This document shows, one piece after another, positions 15,205 to 24,252 of a stretch of 64,000 nucleotides of DNA. Position 1 is the stretch's first letter, and every line of letters starts with the position of its first letter. Source of the DNA: Cesiribacter sp964504565. GTDB lineage: Bacteria; Bacteroidota; Bacteroidia; Cytophagales; Cyclobacteriaceae. Where the stretch lies: contig CAZDEY010000001.1 in NCBI GenBank assembly GCA_964504565.1, forward strand, positions 310,001 through 374,000, read 5' to 3'. The notes under the pieces were generated by a model. The model saw only the letters and a list, made by a program, of their open reading frames with translations, was not told the origin of the DNA and ran no database searches. The translations under genes and the position numbers were made by a program.

Positions 15205-15831
15205 TCATTTAAAGTGAATTTTAACTACTTCCTTGATAGGGGGATATATTGTATTATGAGTATTGTGTATCACGTACCATCCATACCTCCTTGTCTTAGC
15301 TTTATAAATATCTCCTTTTCTATGGGTAATTACAGCTTTTGAGAAATCATCAACCATACGAGAATAAGCGAACCATCCTAATTCACCTGTACTGTTTCCG
15401 TCTTGCGTATATTTTGCAGCTAACTCTTCAAACGCTACGCCTCTATTATACTTATGTATTATACTATCAGCCAGAAGCTTTCCAGTAATAGTACTATCAT
15501 TCAAATAAATATATTTGGCTCTGAGCATAGGTTCATTATGTTCAGTAATAATATAATAAGCTGAAAATGATCTTTCTGATTTTTGAGGAGAAGTAACAGT
15601 ACCATTGGGTAAATTGTACAAATCAGGATCTGACTTAGGAGTTACAACTATTTGTTCAAACTTGAATTCATGGAATTGGCTTTCCTTACTTCTTACCTGA
15701 AACCACAAAGGGTTATTGGTAGTTATCCATGCTCTTAATTCTTCAAATTGATTCTGTTGATCAGAACTAATTTTATTAGATCGACAGCTAAATGTTGCCA
15801 ATAAGAGCGATAATAGAAGTAATAATCTCAT
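15205..15831 (-). CDS. parvulin-type (PpiC) peptidyl-prolyl isomerase lipoprotein
   Basis: A lipobox (ATFSC, Cys16) gives an anchored protein of 208 residues. The C-terminal half has the rotamase pattern: RAKYIYL, a helix ADSIIHKY, FEELAAKYTQD, then GELGWFAYSRMVDDFSKAV and GWYVIHN. It would help fold outer-membrane or secreted proteins. The N-terminal 90 residues are not recognised. The SNF2 gene lies immediately upstream on the same strand. Confidence 0.75.
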   Translation of the reverse strand: MRLLLLLSLLLATFSCRSNKISSDQQNQFEELRAWITTNNPLWFQVRSKESQFHEFKFEQIVVTPKSDPDLYNLPNGTVTSPQKSERSFSAYYIITEHNEPMLRAKYIYLNDSTITGKLLADSIIHKYNRGVAFEELAAKYTQDGNSTGELGWFAYSRMVDDFSKAVITHRKGDIYKAKTRRYGWYVIHNTHNTIYPPIKEVVKIHFK

Positions 15832-15836
15832 AATTA

Positions 15837-18785
15837 CTAAGCCAACAAGCTATCAATATCCTCTTTGCTGAGGGTTTTTACGAAGCTTTCTTCGGTGGTT
15901 ATCAGGTTGTCGGCCAGGCTTAGTTTGCGTTGCTGCAGGGCTAGTATTTTTTCTTCAACCGTATCTTTAGTAATGAACTTATAGGTAAATACCCGGTTCT
16001 CCTGCCCTATACGGTGGGCGCGGTCAATAGCTTGCTGCTCAATGGCCGGGTTCCACCACGGGTCGAGCAGGAATACATAATCGGCTTTGGTAAGGTTTAG
16101 GCCTACGCCGCCGGCCTTCAGGCTTATCAGGAATACGCGCAGGCTGGGGTCGTTTTGGAAGTTCTCTACCTGCCCCTGCCTGTCCTTGGTGGCTCCGTCC
16201 AGGTACGCATAGCGAATTTTCTTACTATCCAGATAGCGGCGTACCAAACCCAGGTGCTTTACGTACTGGCTAAATACCAGCACCTTATGCCCATCGCCAA
16301 TGGCGGTTTGCAGCATATCGGTTATTTCGTCCATTTTACCGCTGCTATCGGTATAGCCTTCATCTACCATAGCCGGGTGGTTGGCAATTTGGCGAAGCTT
16401 GGTTAAGCCTTGTAAAAGTACAAAGTGGCTCTTCTTAACGCCGTGCAAATCAATCTGATCCAGAATATGACTGCGGTAGTAGTTTTTGGCGGCATCGTAG
16501 GCTTCCTGCTGCTCGTCGGTCATATTGCAGTAGCGGATGCTCTCTACTTTATCAGGAAGCTCGGTAGCTACCTGGGTTTTCTGGCGGCGCAGAATAAACG
16601 GTTTTATAATAGCGTAGAGCTTGCGCAGCTTATCCTCGTCCTGTTTCTTTTCAATCGGATTTAAAAACTCGTTGCGGAAGAAGCTTTGGTTACCCAACAG
16701 ACCCGGGTTCACAAAGTGCATCTGCGACCATAAATCCATAGTGCTGTTCTCCAGCGGTGTACCGGTAAGTATCAGGCGATGGCGACTTTTAAGGTCGCGC
16801 ACGGCTTTGGCAATATTGCTGCTGGGGTTCTTTATAGCCTGGCTTTCATCCAGAATTACGTAGCTGAAGTAATATTTCTGAAGCTCTATTATATCCAGCC
16901 GAACAATGCCGTAGCTGGTCAGTACCAGATCGTAGTTCTTAAAGCGGCTAACATCTTTATTGCGGTTAGTGCCGGTGTATACGTGTACGCGCAGGTTGGG
17001 CGTAAACTTGCGGGCTTCCATTTCCCAGTTATAAAGTAGGGAGGTGGGCATTACCAACAAATTAGTACCGCCCTGGCCGCTTTCTTTCTGCGCCTGCAGC
17101 ATAGCCAGCGTCTGCACGGTTTTACCCAGGCCCATATCATCGGCCAGGCAGCCACCCAGTTTGTAGCTGGCCAGAAAGCGTAGCCAGTTATAACCGGCCT
17201 TCTGGTACGGCCTAAGCGTACCCTGAAATTTTTCTGGAGCGGGGTGGTCTTCTATTTCTTCAAAATCGCGCAGCTTTTCCAGCTTGCGGTTCATGGTAAC
17301 TTCGGCCAGGTTGCCACTTTGCAGATCCTGCACCAGCGCTAGGTGGTGCTTCTTTAGTTTGCCCTGCCCATCGTCACCATCCTCACTAAAGGCAAAGAGT
17401 TCGTTATAATCGCTAAACCAGCTTTCGGGTATCACGGCCACCTCGCCATTGGGCAGTTTTATTTCGCGCTGCTTGCGCAGAATATACTTTCTGATTTCAG
17501 TAAAGGGTATAGTATGCGAACCAAAGCGCACTACGGCGTATACATCAAACCAGTCGATGTTTTCCTTTACTTCAATACTAATGGAGCTTTCGCCCAGAAA
17601 GTATTTTTTGCTGCCCTCGCCGGCCTGTTGGGTTATGGTAAAGCCCAGTTCTTCCAGTTGTTGGCGGAAGGAGGTTAACCAGCTAAAGGCTTCCGGCTTG
17701 CTTAGGGTTGCCCGGGCGTGGCGTACTTCCAGGCCCCGTTCGCGCAGCAGGCGAACAATGCGTTTCTCCTCCTCGGGCCGGCGGCGTACCTTATGGAAAA
17801 TATAATCGTCATTCTGCTGCTCTACCCGCACCGAGCTATCGGTTTGGGTATCGGCCTTAAACATATAGTCGCCGTAGCGGAACTGTAGATTGAAAAGAAT
17901 ACGCCCGCCATTGCCGTTAGCTGATCTGTTACCATTACCATTGGCATCGCCGTTGTACAAGCCTAAGTCGGAGCCGTTTCCGTCGGCAATTTCGGCAAAG
18001 CTTAGTACGGGGCCGGGCTGGTAGTTTTCTTCTTTAATAGTGAAGCCGTAGGCCCGCACGTTAAACTGCGATACCAGCGGGGCCACAAACTTGCGGTAGT
18101 ACATATCTTCTACCTTTTTGGGCACCTCTATAAACTGCTTGCGCAAGAAAGGCACCAGCTTATTGCCGTCAATAGGTTGTTCAAAAGAGTAGAGGCAGTT
18201 TTCCAGCACCATATGGGCCGGTTCTTTACAGATAAGAAAGGCCCCTTTCTTCTGGAACTGCAGCTTCTCGCCCTTATACTTTATAGTGGGGTAGTAGTGG
18301 GTATTATCGGCGTTGCGGTGGAAGTGGAACAGAATGGTAGCCTTTTCTTCCGCTACCTGAATGCGGCGCCAGGCCGGCTCGCCGTCGTTACCCATTTCAA
18401 ACAACCACTTGCCCTGCATACGGCTCAAAATTTCGCAGCGGCGTTGCTCAAGGTAGCGGTGTATTTCTTCCTGCACGGCTTCGTTGCCTTTATCCTTATC
18501 ATAGATTTTTAGGAAGAAGTCGGCGGGGTTTATTTTTTTCTTATGGAATTTTTTAATGACAACATCCTGCTGCATGCTATCCATTAATTTTATAAGCTCG
18601 TAGTCGGTGGCATCTAGGCCGCTGGCAAACTCCTGGGCATTTTGGTGGCTTATATTTTGGTGCAGAAAGCTTAGGTTACCGGCATCGTCGAGCTGCACCA
18701 CAAACGATTCGAACAAATAGCCCAAATACTCGTGCGCGTAGAGCGAATAAATTAACTGAAACGGTTTGGTTGTACTGACCTTCAT
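15837..18785 (-). CDS. SNF2-family helicase
   Basis: This 982-residue protein has a large N-terminal bacterial SNF2-associated region (to about 520) and a full two-lobe ATPase. The Walker A is DDMGLGKT (near 548), the DEAH-type box reads DESQ (near 647), motif III is LTGTPLENS, and the C-terminal lobe has SLKAGGVGLNLTKADYVFL and DRAHRIGQ (near 918-930). A Gly/Asn-rich insertion (around 270-295) interrupts the N-terminal region. Such proteins act as DNA translocases or remodel nucleoprotein; the specific role is unknown. The parvulin gene begins 5 bases past the stop. Confidence 0.93.
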   Translation of the reverse strand: MKVSTTKPFQLIYSLYAHEYLGYLFESFVVQLDDAGNLSFLHQNISHQNAQEFASGLDATDYELIKLMDSMQQDVVIKKFHKKKINPADFFLKIYDKDKGNEAVQEEIHRYLEQRRCEILSRMQGKWLFEMGNDGEPAWRRIQVAEEKATILFHFHRNADNTHYYPTIKYKGEKLQFQKKGAFLICKEPAHMVLENCLYSFEQPIDGNKLVPFLRKQFIEVPKKVEDMYYRKFVAPLVSQFNVRAYGFTIKEENYQPGPVLSFAEIADGNGSDLGLYNGDANGNGNRSANGNGGRILFNLQFRYGDYMFKADTQTDSSVRVEQQNDDYIFHKVRRRPEEEKRIVRLLRERGLEVRHARATLSKPEAFSWLTSFRQQLEELGFTITQQAGEGSKKYFLGESSISIEVKENIDWFDVYAVVRFGSHTIPFTEIRKYILRKQREIKLPNGEVAVIPESWFSDYNELFAFSEDGDDGQGKLKKHHLALVQDLQSGNLAEVTMNRKLEKLRDFEEIEDHPAPEKFQGTLRPYQKAGYNWLRFLASYKLGGCLADDMGLGKTVQTLAMLQAQKESGQGGTNLLVMPTSLLYNWEMEARKFTPNLRVHVYTGTNRNKDVSRFKNYDLVLTSYGIVRLDIIELQKYYFSYVILDESQAIKNPSSNIAKAVRDLKSRHRLILTGTPLENSTMDLWSQMHFVNPGLLGNQSFFRNEFLNPIEKKQDEDKLRKLYAIIKPFILRRQKTQVATELPDKVESIRYCNMTDEQQEAYDAAKNYYRSHILDQIDLHGVKKSHFVLLQGLTKLRQIANHPAMVDEGYTDSSGKMDEITDMLQTAIGDGHKVLVFSQYVKHLGLVRRYLDSKKIRYAYLDGATKDRQGQVENFQNDPSLRVFLISLKAGGVGLNLTKADYVFLLDPWWNPAIEQQAIDRAHRIGQENRVFTYKFITKDTVEEKILALQQRKLSLADNLITTEESFVKTLSKEDIDSLLA

Positions 18786-18897
18786 GCCCCGAATAAAAAT
18801 GCAGACCCGAAAGTTAAGGTAATGCCGTTAAAAAAAAGCCATTTAGCCTATCAATTTAACGGTTTTCCTGTTTTCTGCAAAAAAATTTAGGGAAGAT

Positions 18898-20121
18898 TTA
18901 TATATGTTGTATTACGGGGGTGCGCATAGCCAGGCGGGCCGGTTGTAACGAAGCAATCAGTGTTATTACCGTAATGCTAGCTGCGGTTATTAGTAAATCG
19001 GTGTATACCAGCTTTACCGGGTAGGAAGTTTGCACCGCGGTAGCCATGCCCATACCTACAAAACCAAAGCAGTCCTGCGCCAGTACCAGGCTCACGCCCA
19101 AAAATGCCCCCAGTATGGCACCGGTAAAGGCTATTATTACGCCTTCGTACAAAAATATATTGCGTACGGTGTTAGGCGTGGCCCCCATAGAGTAAAGTAC
19201 GGCAATATCTTTGCGCTTATCCAGCGCCAGCATGGTTAGCGAGAAGAAGATGTTTATGGAGGCTACCGCAATAATGAAGGTTAAGGCCAGGGTTACAAAC
19301 AGCTTTTCAATTTTGATGGCTTTTAGCAGGCTGCTGTGCTGTTCATCGGAGTTTTGCACTACAAAGCCTTCCGGAAGGCGTTCTCGTAAGGCTTTTTGTA
19401 CGTCTTTAATTTTACTGCCGGTCACGGTTTTTAGCTCCAGTGCGCTGCGTTTATTTCCGTAATCGAACAGGCGCACGGCAAAGTCCAGGGGTACAAATAC
19501 GTAGTTATCATCGTACTGCTTTTCTATATTAAAGACCGCCCCCGGCTTAATATTTTGCTGAGTGTAGTACTTGCTGGGATCCAGCATGCCGGGCCTTACG
19601 TTGCGGGGGTAGTATATACGCAGTACGTAAAAGTCGTTATCAACCGATACGCCCAGGGCGTTGCGTACGCCGGCACCCATAATGGCTAGGGGGGTTTCGT
19701 CGCGGTAGAGCTGGGCATCGCCCTGCACCAGGCCGTTTTTAAGCCGGCCCTGCGCCAGAAAATTATCGCTAACTCCCTTAATCTTCACTACTTTTTCTGA
19801 GTCTTGGTAGCGGATAAGGGCGTTGTCTTCTACTACTTCGGTTATAAGCTCTACGCCCTCGGTATTCCGGATAGTTTCTATTAGTTCCGGCGTAAGCTCG
19901 AAGCTGCGGCCTAGTTCGGGGGCTATGCGTAGTTCGGCATCAAAGGAGCTGTAGAGCGAGCGCAGCAGATCTTCCAGCCCGTTAAATACGGAAAGCACCA
20001 CAATTAGCGCCGTAGTGCCCAGTGCCACCACCGCCATACTTATTATAGATATAATATTGATGAAGGTTTTCTTCTTCTTAGAGCGAAAGTACCGCCGGGC
20101 TATTTGGAAAGGAAGATTCAA
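18898..20121 (-). CDS. FtsX-like ABC transporter permease, LolC/E type
   Basis: The 407-residue protein has one N-terminal membrane helix (about 22-48), a large periplasmic MacB-like domain (about 50-265) and three C-terminal helices (about 270-300, 320-355, 370-395), the LolC/LolE layout. It begins NLPFQIARRYFRSKKKKTFI, as expected, although the codon at 20119-20121 is TTG. No ATPase gene is adjacent. Lipoprotein release from the inner membrane is the likely role by family. A heptamer tract begins four bases upstream of the start. Confidence 0.8.
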   Translation of the reverse strand: MNLPFQIARRYFRSKKKKTFINIISIISMAVVALGTTALIVVLSVFNGLEDLLRSLYSSFDAELRIAPELGRSFELTPELIETIRNTEGVELITEVVEDNALIRYQDSEKVVKIKGVSDNFLAQGRLKNGLVQGDAQLYRDETPLAIMGAGVRNALGVSVDNDFYVLRIYYPRNVRPGMLDPSKYYTQQNIKPGAVFNIEKQYDDNYVFVPLDFAVRLFDYGNKRSALELKTVTGSKIKDVQKALRERLPEGFVVQNSDEQHSSLLKAIKIEKLFVTLALTFIIAVASINIFFSLTMLALDKRKDIAVLYSMGATPNTVRNIFLYEGVIIAFTGAILGAFLGVSLVLAQDCFGFVGMGMATAVQTSYPVKLVYTDLLITAASITVITLIASLQPARLAMRTPVIQHI

Positions 20122-20124
20122 GTG

Positions 20125-20152
20125 GAATTACGAATTACGAATTAGAAATTAC
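20125..20152 (+). repeat. heptamer tract, unit GAATTAS, four copies
   Basis: Units GAATTAC, GAATTAC, GAATTAG and AAATTAC start at 20125, 20132, 20139 and 20146. The tract sits between the stop of the gene at 20166 and the permease start, in the inter-gene space of two collinear genes. Confidence 0.8.
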
Positions 20153-20165
20153 GAATAGGGGCTGG

Positions 20166-20795
20166 TTAGTGAGCTTTGGCAATTGGGGGTTCAACGAATA
20201 CCATTTCGAAGATAATGTAGTGAGGCAGGTTAAATTCTTTACCCCAGTTATATACATCTTCACCGCTTTCCGTTATGCCGCAGTAGCTTAACCCATCTTT
20301 ATCTATTGGCAGTAAATATACGTAAGCCGGAAATTTTTCATTGAGTTTAATATCAACTAAATGGCCGGTAGCTTCCAGCTGATACTGGTCCGAGGCAGTG
20401 GTTTGGTAAGTTCTTACGCTGCCGAAATTATCGGTATTAAACCAGATTTTGAGAACATCCTTTTCAATTTGCCGGGCCATAACCCGCATCCTAAAAGTAT
20501 CGGTCTCCAGCCGGCCAACTTTTTCTTCGTACTTCAGGGTGCTAAATACGGTATCGGTAGGATTAGGTACTCCGTTCCATACTTCGGTAACCAGTATGCA
20601 AAAATGCTTGCCCGTTAAGCCAGGTCCGCTAAAGGTTGAGTTATAGAGGTAAGTATTATCAAAGCGAAGCAGCAGATCCATTTCTGCCATATCGCTGCCG
20701 GAACGGGAGGCCATAACCACATCCTTAGCAGGCAATTGGGCTGCTGCCCTATACGAGGTGCTAATTAGCAGAACAAGAAATAGGTACCGAAGCAT
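20166..20795 (-). CDS. secreted protein of unknown function
   Basis: A signal peptide (residues 1-19, ending AAAQ) starts this 209-residue protein. The rest is predicted mostly strand, with no Cys pair or catalytic motif I can name. It is collinear with, and upstream of, the LolC/E-like permease, which might use it as a partner, but this rests on position alone. Confidence 0.55.
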   Translation of the reverse strand: MLRYLFLVLLISTSYRAAAQLPAKDVVMASRSGSDMAEMDLLLRFDNTYLYNSTFSGPGLTGKHFCILVTEVWNGVPNPTDTVFSTLKYEEKVGRLETDTFRMRVMARQIEKDVLKIWFNTDNFGSVRTYQTTASDQYQLEATGHLVDIKLNEKFPAYVYLLPIDKDGLSYCGITESGEDVYNWGKEFNLPHYIIFEMVFVEPPIAKAH

Positions 20796-20889
20796 AGCAA
20801 AAAGTTTAGAAGTGAAGCGATTAAGGTACTATAATTCCGCTATTTATTGTTTTTTATACCCAGCTTTGCAGTAAATATGTATTGGTTAT

Positions 20890-21327
20890 TTATGGTCGCT
20901 TAATCTTTTTCCAGGTCTTATAACTCGCTACATCTTTCCTGACCAATCTTCTCCAAGAATTTCCATATTTAGCTTGAAGATAGTCAAATATAACCTTGTT
21001 GTACGCCTCAACTACTTCAGGGCTTGGTCCCACGCAACCATGTTCGTAATAATATACCTCAAACTGCTGTTCAAAGACTTTATCTTTCTCATAGAATTGT
21101 GGTGAGAAACCACTAACGAGATTTAAGAATGGTATACCTTTTTCAATATCAAGTTGAGCTAGCCTCCTTGCTTCTTCTATATCGTTACCTAATCTAATTG
21201 CCCCACTAGTATTGTATTCGGAATTAGTAATGATTCTACTATTCTGCCCTATACAATTCAATGAAGCTAACAGAAGCAGCAACGAACCTAAACTTTTTAG
21301 TAAGGCGGTTATCGTCTCAAATCTCAT
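20890..21327 (-). CDS. secreted or lipid-anchored protein of unknown function
   Basis: The 145-residue product has a hydrophobic stretch (about 13-25) and a lipobox-like LASLNC, then a polar region with EEARRLAQLD and YEHGCVGPSPEVVEAYN. No family is recognised. Its ATG (21325-21327) and first codons are formed by the heptamer tract at 21314-21358, so either the tract has become coding or the true start lies elsewhere. Confidence 0.5.
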   Translation of the reverse strand: MRFETITALLKSLGSLLLLLASLNCIGQNSRIITNSEYNTSGAIRLGNDIEEARRLAQLDIEKGIPFLNLVSGFSPQFYEKDKVFEQQFEVYYYEHGCVGPSPEVVEAYNKVIFDYLQAKYGNSWRRLVRKDVASYKTWKKIKRP

Positions 21328-21358
21328 GTCTCAAATCTACCATCTAACCTCTAACCTC
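21314..21358 (-). repeat. heptamer tract, units GATTTGA/GAGGTTA
   Basis: Read on the minus strand, six units (GAGGTTA twice, GATGGTA, GATTTGA, GACATGA, GATTTGA) then GAC occupy 21314-21358. The tract adjoins the rbfA stop codon (21358-21360) and supplies the start codon of the next gene. Confidence 0.85.
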
Positions 21359-21756
21359 TAAAACTCCTCATCTTCCTCCTCCTCTTCGTTCTTGCTTTCT
21401 TCCTCCGGAATATCCAGGCTGCTGATTAGGCGGTCCATGTGGCTGGCGTAGTCGGCGCTGTCGTTCAGTATGAAGATTAGTTCCGGGATGCGGCGTACGG
21501 CTTTGCCTATTCTTCGGCCTAAAATTCCGCGTACCTCGCTTTTATGGTCGTTTATTTTATCCAGAATTTCTTCTTTATTAGGGGCCAGCATAAAAGCCAG
21601 CGAAGCCTTGGCCACGCTCAGGTCGGGGCTAACCTCTACGCGGGTAACCGTAACCATATCGCCCTTAAGCAGGTGGGGCAAATCGCGCTGGAAAATGGTG
21701 CTGAGCTCTTCCTGCAGCATGCGGCTGTATTTTTGTTGTCGTTTACTTTCGCTCAT
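21358..21756 (-). CDS. rbfA: 30S ribosome-binding factor A
   Basis: RbfA helps mature the 16S rRNA 5' end and is needed for cold adaptation. The 132-residue protein begins SESKRQQKYSRMLQEELSTI, has the KH-type core VTVTRVEVSPDLSVAKASLA and ends the core with RRIPELIFILNDSADYASHM (close to the RxxPxLxFxxD signature), then a strongly acidic tail. Size and order fit the family. Confidence 0.93.
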   Translation of the reverse strand: MSESKRQQKYSRMLQEELSTIFQRDLPHLLKGDMVTVTRVEVSPDLSVAKASLAFMLAPNKEEILDKINDHKSEVRGILGRRIGKAVRRIPELIFILNDSADYASHMDRLISSLDIPEEESKNEEEEEDEEF

Positions 21757-21856
21757 AAATGCAAATATGGCGTATTATTGCCGTTTCTCTAAAATTAAAC
21801 TACTTTCGTTTTTGTCGGTTCTCCTTTGAAAATTACCAACTGCATCAGCCCTATTT

Positions 21857-23266
21857 GTGTTAGCGTTTTTTAAATTAAACGATCCGTACCGCCTGGTAGG
21901 CATATTTCTGCTGCTGCTCTTGTTGCGGCTTCCGGCTTTTTTAGGCTGGCTACCCGGTTTACAGCCCGAGTTGGGCTGGCAGCTATTGGGCGAAAATTTA
22001 AGCTTGGGCGACAGCCTCTACGATGGGGTTTGGGACAATTCGGCCCCGCTTACGGCCGGGGTATACTGGTTGTTGGATGAGCTATTTGGCCGAAGTACCC
22101 TGGCGGCTTCTATTCTGGCTATGCTATTACTGCTGGTGCAGGCCGGGCTTTTTAATTCAATACTACTTAATAACCGCGCGTACGATCAGCAGACTTACCT
22201 GCCGGCGCTGCTTTATATAGTGTTTGCTCACTTTTTCTTTGATGCTTACCTGCTTTCGCCGCCCCTGCTGTGTATGCTGTTTTTGCTGCTGGCCCTAAGC
22301 CGGGCGGTGCAGGCCCTAACCAACCGCCCGCCCGACGATGCTATTTTCTTTATGGGTTTCTGGATTGGTATTGCTTCATTATTCTATTTGCCGTCGCTTA
22401 TTTTTCTGCCGGCTTTCCTGTTTTCGCTAATCATATTTACCGGTACGCAACCTAAGCAGTATTTGCTGCTATTGGTAGGGGCAGCACTGCCATTAGCATC
22501 GGCGGCGCTGTACTTTTACTGGCAGGGTAGGCTGCAGTCGTTCTACTTTAACTATGTGCTTTCGCTTAGTTTTTTTGGTGAAGATAATTACCTGGGCCCC
22601 TGGGAAATTGTAATTGTGGCTATCATTCCTACGGTTTATACCCTGCTGGGTATTTTTCAGTATGCCGGCCACCGCTACACTATCTTCCAGACCCGCTTGC
22701 AGCTAATTATGTTCTACTTTATGCTGGCGGCTATAGTAGCCATTATACTTTCGGCGGAGAAATCGGCTTACCACTTATTTTTACTAGTACCGGTTTGGGC
22801 TTACTATACCGTACATTTTCTGCTAGGCTTAAAAAACAGTTTTTTGGCCGAAATTAGCTTTTGGCTACTGCCTATTTTGCTGATTGCCTTCAACGTATTG
22901 GTGCTAACCCCCCAAGTGCCAGAGCTAAACCAGTACCTTTCGGTAGACCGTCTTACGCTAAACCAACGGTCGGAAGCCGGTTTAACGGCTGATAAGAAGG
23001 TGCTGATACTGGGCCGCGATTTGAGCCTGTACCGCAATGCCCAACTGGCTACTCCGTATCTGGAGTGGGAACTGGCCGAGCGGCAGCTAACCTCCCTGAA
23101 CTACTACGATAACCTGACTGCTGCCTATACTTTCTTTAACGAAGACCCGCCCGAAGTACTGGTAGATGATGCCGGCATAGTGCCGGCCCTGTTTGAGCGG
23201 ATGCCCACCATTGCCAGCCGCTACACCCAACCCGAAAGCCAGCCGGGCGTTTATTTATTGAAGTAG
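21857..23266 (+). CDS. polytopic membrane protein, possibly DUF6427-like
   Basis: The 469-residue protein has about ten hydrophobic segments up to residue 350 and a soluble C-terminal part of about 110 residues. It begins FFKLNDPYRLVGI; the codon at 21857 is GTG. The layout (ArnT/GT39-like membrane region with a D-N near residue 60 after the first helix) resembles Bacteroidota DUF6427 or glycosyltransferase-like proteins, but I see no sure catalytic motif. It is divergent from rbfA. Confidence 0.6.
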   Translation: MLAFFKLNDPYRLVGIFLLLLLLRLPAFLGWLPGLQPELGWQLLGENLSLGDSLYDGVWDNSAPLTAGVYWLLDELFGRSTLAASILAMLLLLVQAGLFNSILLNNRAYDQQTYLPALLYIVFAHFFFDAYLLSPPLLCMLFLLLALSRAVQALTNRPPDDAIFFMGFWIGIASLFYLPSLIFLPAFLFSLIIFTGTQPKQYLLLLVGAALPLASAALYFYWQGRLQSFYFNYVLSLSFFGEDNYLGPWEIVIVAIIPTVYTLLGIFQYAGHRYTIFQTRLQLIMFYFMLAAIVAIILSAEKSAYHLFLLVPVWAYYTVHFLLGLKNSFLAEISFWLLPILLIAFNVLVLTPQVPELNQYLSVDRLTLNQRSEAGLTADKKVLILGRDLSLYRNAQLATPYLEWELAERQLTSLNYYDNLTAAYTFFNEDPPEVLVDDAGIVPALFERMPTIASRYTQPESQPGVYLLK

Positions 23267-23415
23267 CTTTTTATTGCCACAAACCCTTTTAGGCAAGGAG
23301 AGAGGGAATACAATAAGTATTAAACTTATATATTTCTAAAATTGACCTAACGGACTAGCATGCAGAAAATGTATAATGACCCACTATTGAGCCCCAAAAT
23401 TTTATTGAGATATTA

Positions 23416-23728
23416 TTATTGGCCCGGGAAAAGTAATTTATTATTAAGAACAATTTTAATTTTTGGTGCAAGAGTGCTTAAAGTCTGATAGGTATTATCT
23501 GGTGCATTTAAAACTAAAACAGGAACCAAGTATTTTCTGAAATTTTGTTGGTACCGCAAGTTTTTTATCAAAGGTGAATATAGCATCAAAGCCCTCATCA
23601 ACCATCAGCTTTAGTAGTTCACCATTTTTCTTTCCATTCCAACCTTTATCACTAACGGTAAAGATTTCATGTTCAGGAAAATCTAATTTAAGCCGCTTAG
23701 GTAAATTTTCATCAAGCAGCAGTTTCAT
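23416..23728 (-). pseudogene. DUF5615 PIN-like toxin, frameshifted
   Basis: From ATG 23728 the product matches DUF5615 PIN-like proteins: KLLLDENLPKRLK with the first acidic site, then VSDKGWNGKKNGELL and FDAIFTFDK. At the A6 run (plus-strand T at 23561-23566) the frame breaks. Removing one A continues as KNLRYQQNF, then LNAPDNTYQTL, down to 23416, giving the expected 103 residues. As it stands the product ends at 23495 with an unrelated tail. It overlaps the DUF433 antitoxin gene by 17 bases. Confidence 0.75.
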
Positions 23729-23954
23729 AAATCTTTTCTATATTTTTAGAAGACATAATCTTTTCGGCAATCTCTAATACACCAACTGCCTGATTTCTAT
23801 TTACGGTAGGGAAATCTTCTAAAAATTCGTCAAGCCTAACACCTTTTTCTAAATGCAAAAATAAGGACTCGATTGGAACTCGGGTTCCTTTGAAAACCGG
23901 CTGTCCGCCTAAAACATCCTGATCAATACTTATGTAGTCTTTTATATTTGGCAT
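23712..23954 (-). CDS. DUF433-family antitoxin
   Basis: With the ATG at 23954 the product is 80 residues, the usual length. It has the DUF433 signature: ISIDQDVLGGQPVFKGTRVP, then LEKGVRLDEFLEDFP and an alpha-helical end. DUF433 proteins are DNA-binding antitoxins paired with DUF5615 PIN-like toxins. The toxin gene follows with a 17-base overlap but is frameshifted. The longer open frame reaching 24134 joins an unrelated PAS-like remnant and is not part of this protein. Confidence 0.85.
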   Translation of the reverse strand: MPNIKDYISIDQDVLGGQPVFKGTRVPIESLFLHLEKGVRLDEFLEDFPTVNRNQAVGVLEIAEKIMSSKNIEKIYETAA

Positions 23955-23974
23955 AGCTAAATATACAATTTTTA

Positions 23975-24134
23975 CCAGAATTTGGTTGCTTATTTGGCTT
24001 GGTGGGGTAGCTTGTAAGTAAGCATTACTGGTAGTAAGTATAAGCAGATCTGGCGAAAGAATGAGATAGAGGTCGGGTACGGTTTCAAACGCTCTTAGAG
24101 CTTCATCGAGTAAAAATATCCACTCATGGATCAA
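23975..24134 (-). pseudogene. remnant of a PAS-domain signalling protein
   Basis: Upstream of and in frame with the DUF433 gene lies a coding-like stretch that includes LRAFETVPDLYLILSPDLL and ILTTSNAYLQAT. This is the start of a PAS domain as found in Bacteroidota sensor kinases. It opens with TTG, has no ATG and breaks off after about 45 residues. It looks like a leftover of a larger gene cut by the toxin-antitoxin insertion or by deletion. Confidence 0.5.
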
Positions 24135-24252
24135 TTAGGTATAAAAAATTAGGCGATAAACTACTTACTCATTTTCAATATAGTTGAGTATGAGGTTTAT
24201 TCCATAGTGAAAAGGAGAAGAAAAAGCTTAACGGTTAATATAAAGTAATCTT

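Noticed and set aside
23955..24134. N-terminal 60 residues of the DUF433 antitoxin
   Set aside because: The stretch resembles a PAS domain, starts with TTG, and typical DUF433 proteins begin at the internal ATG 23954.
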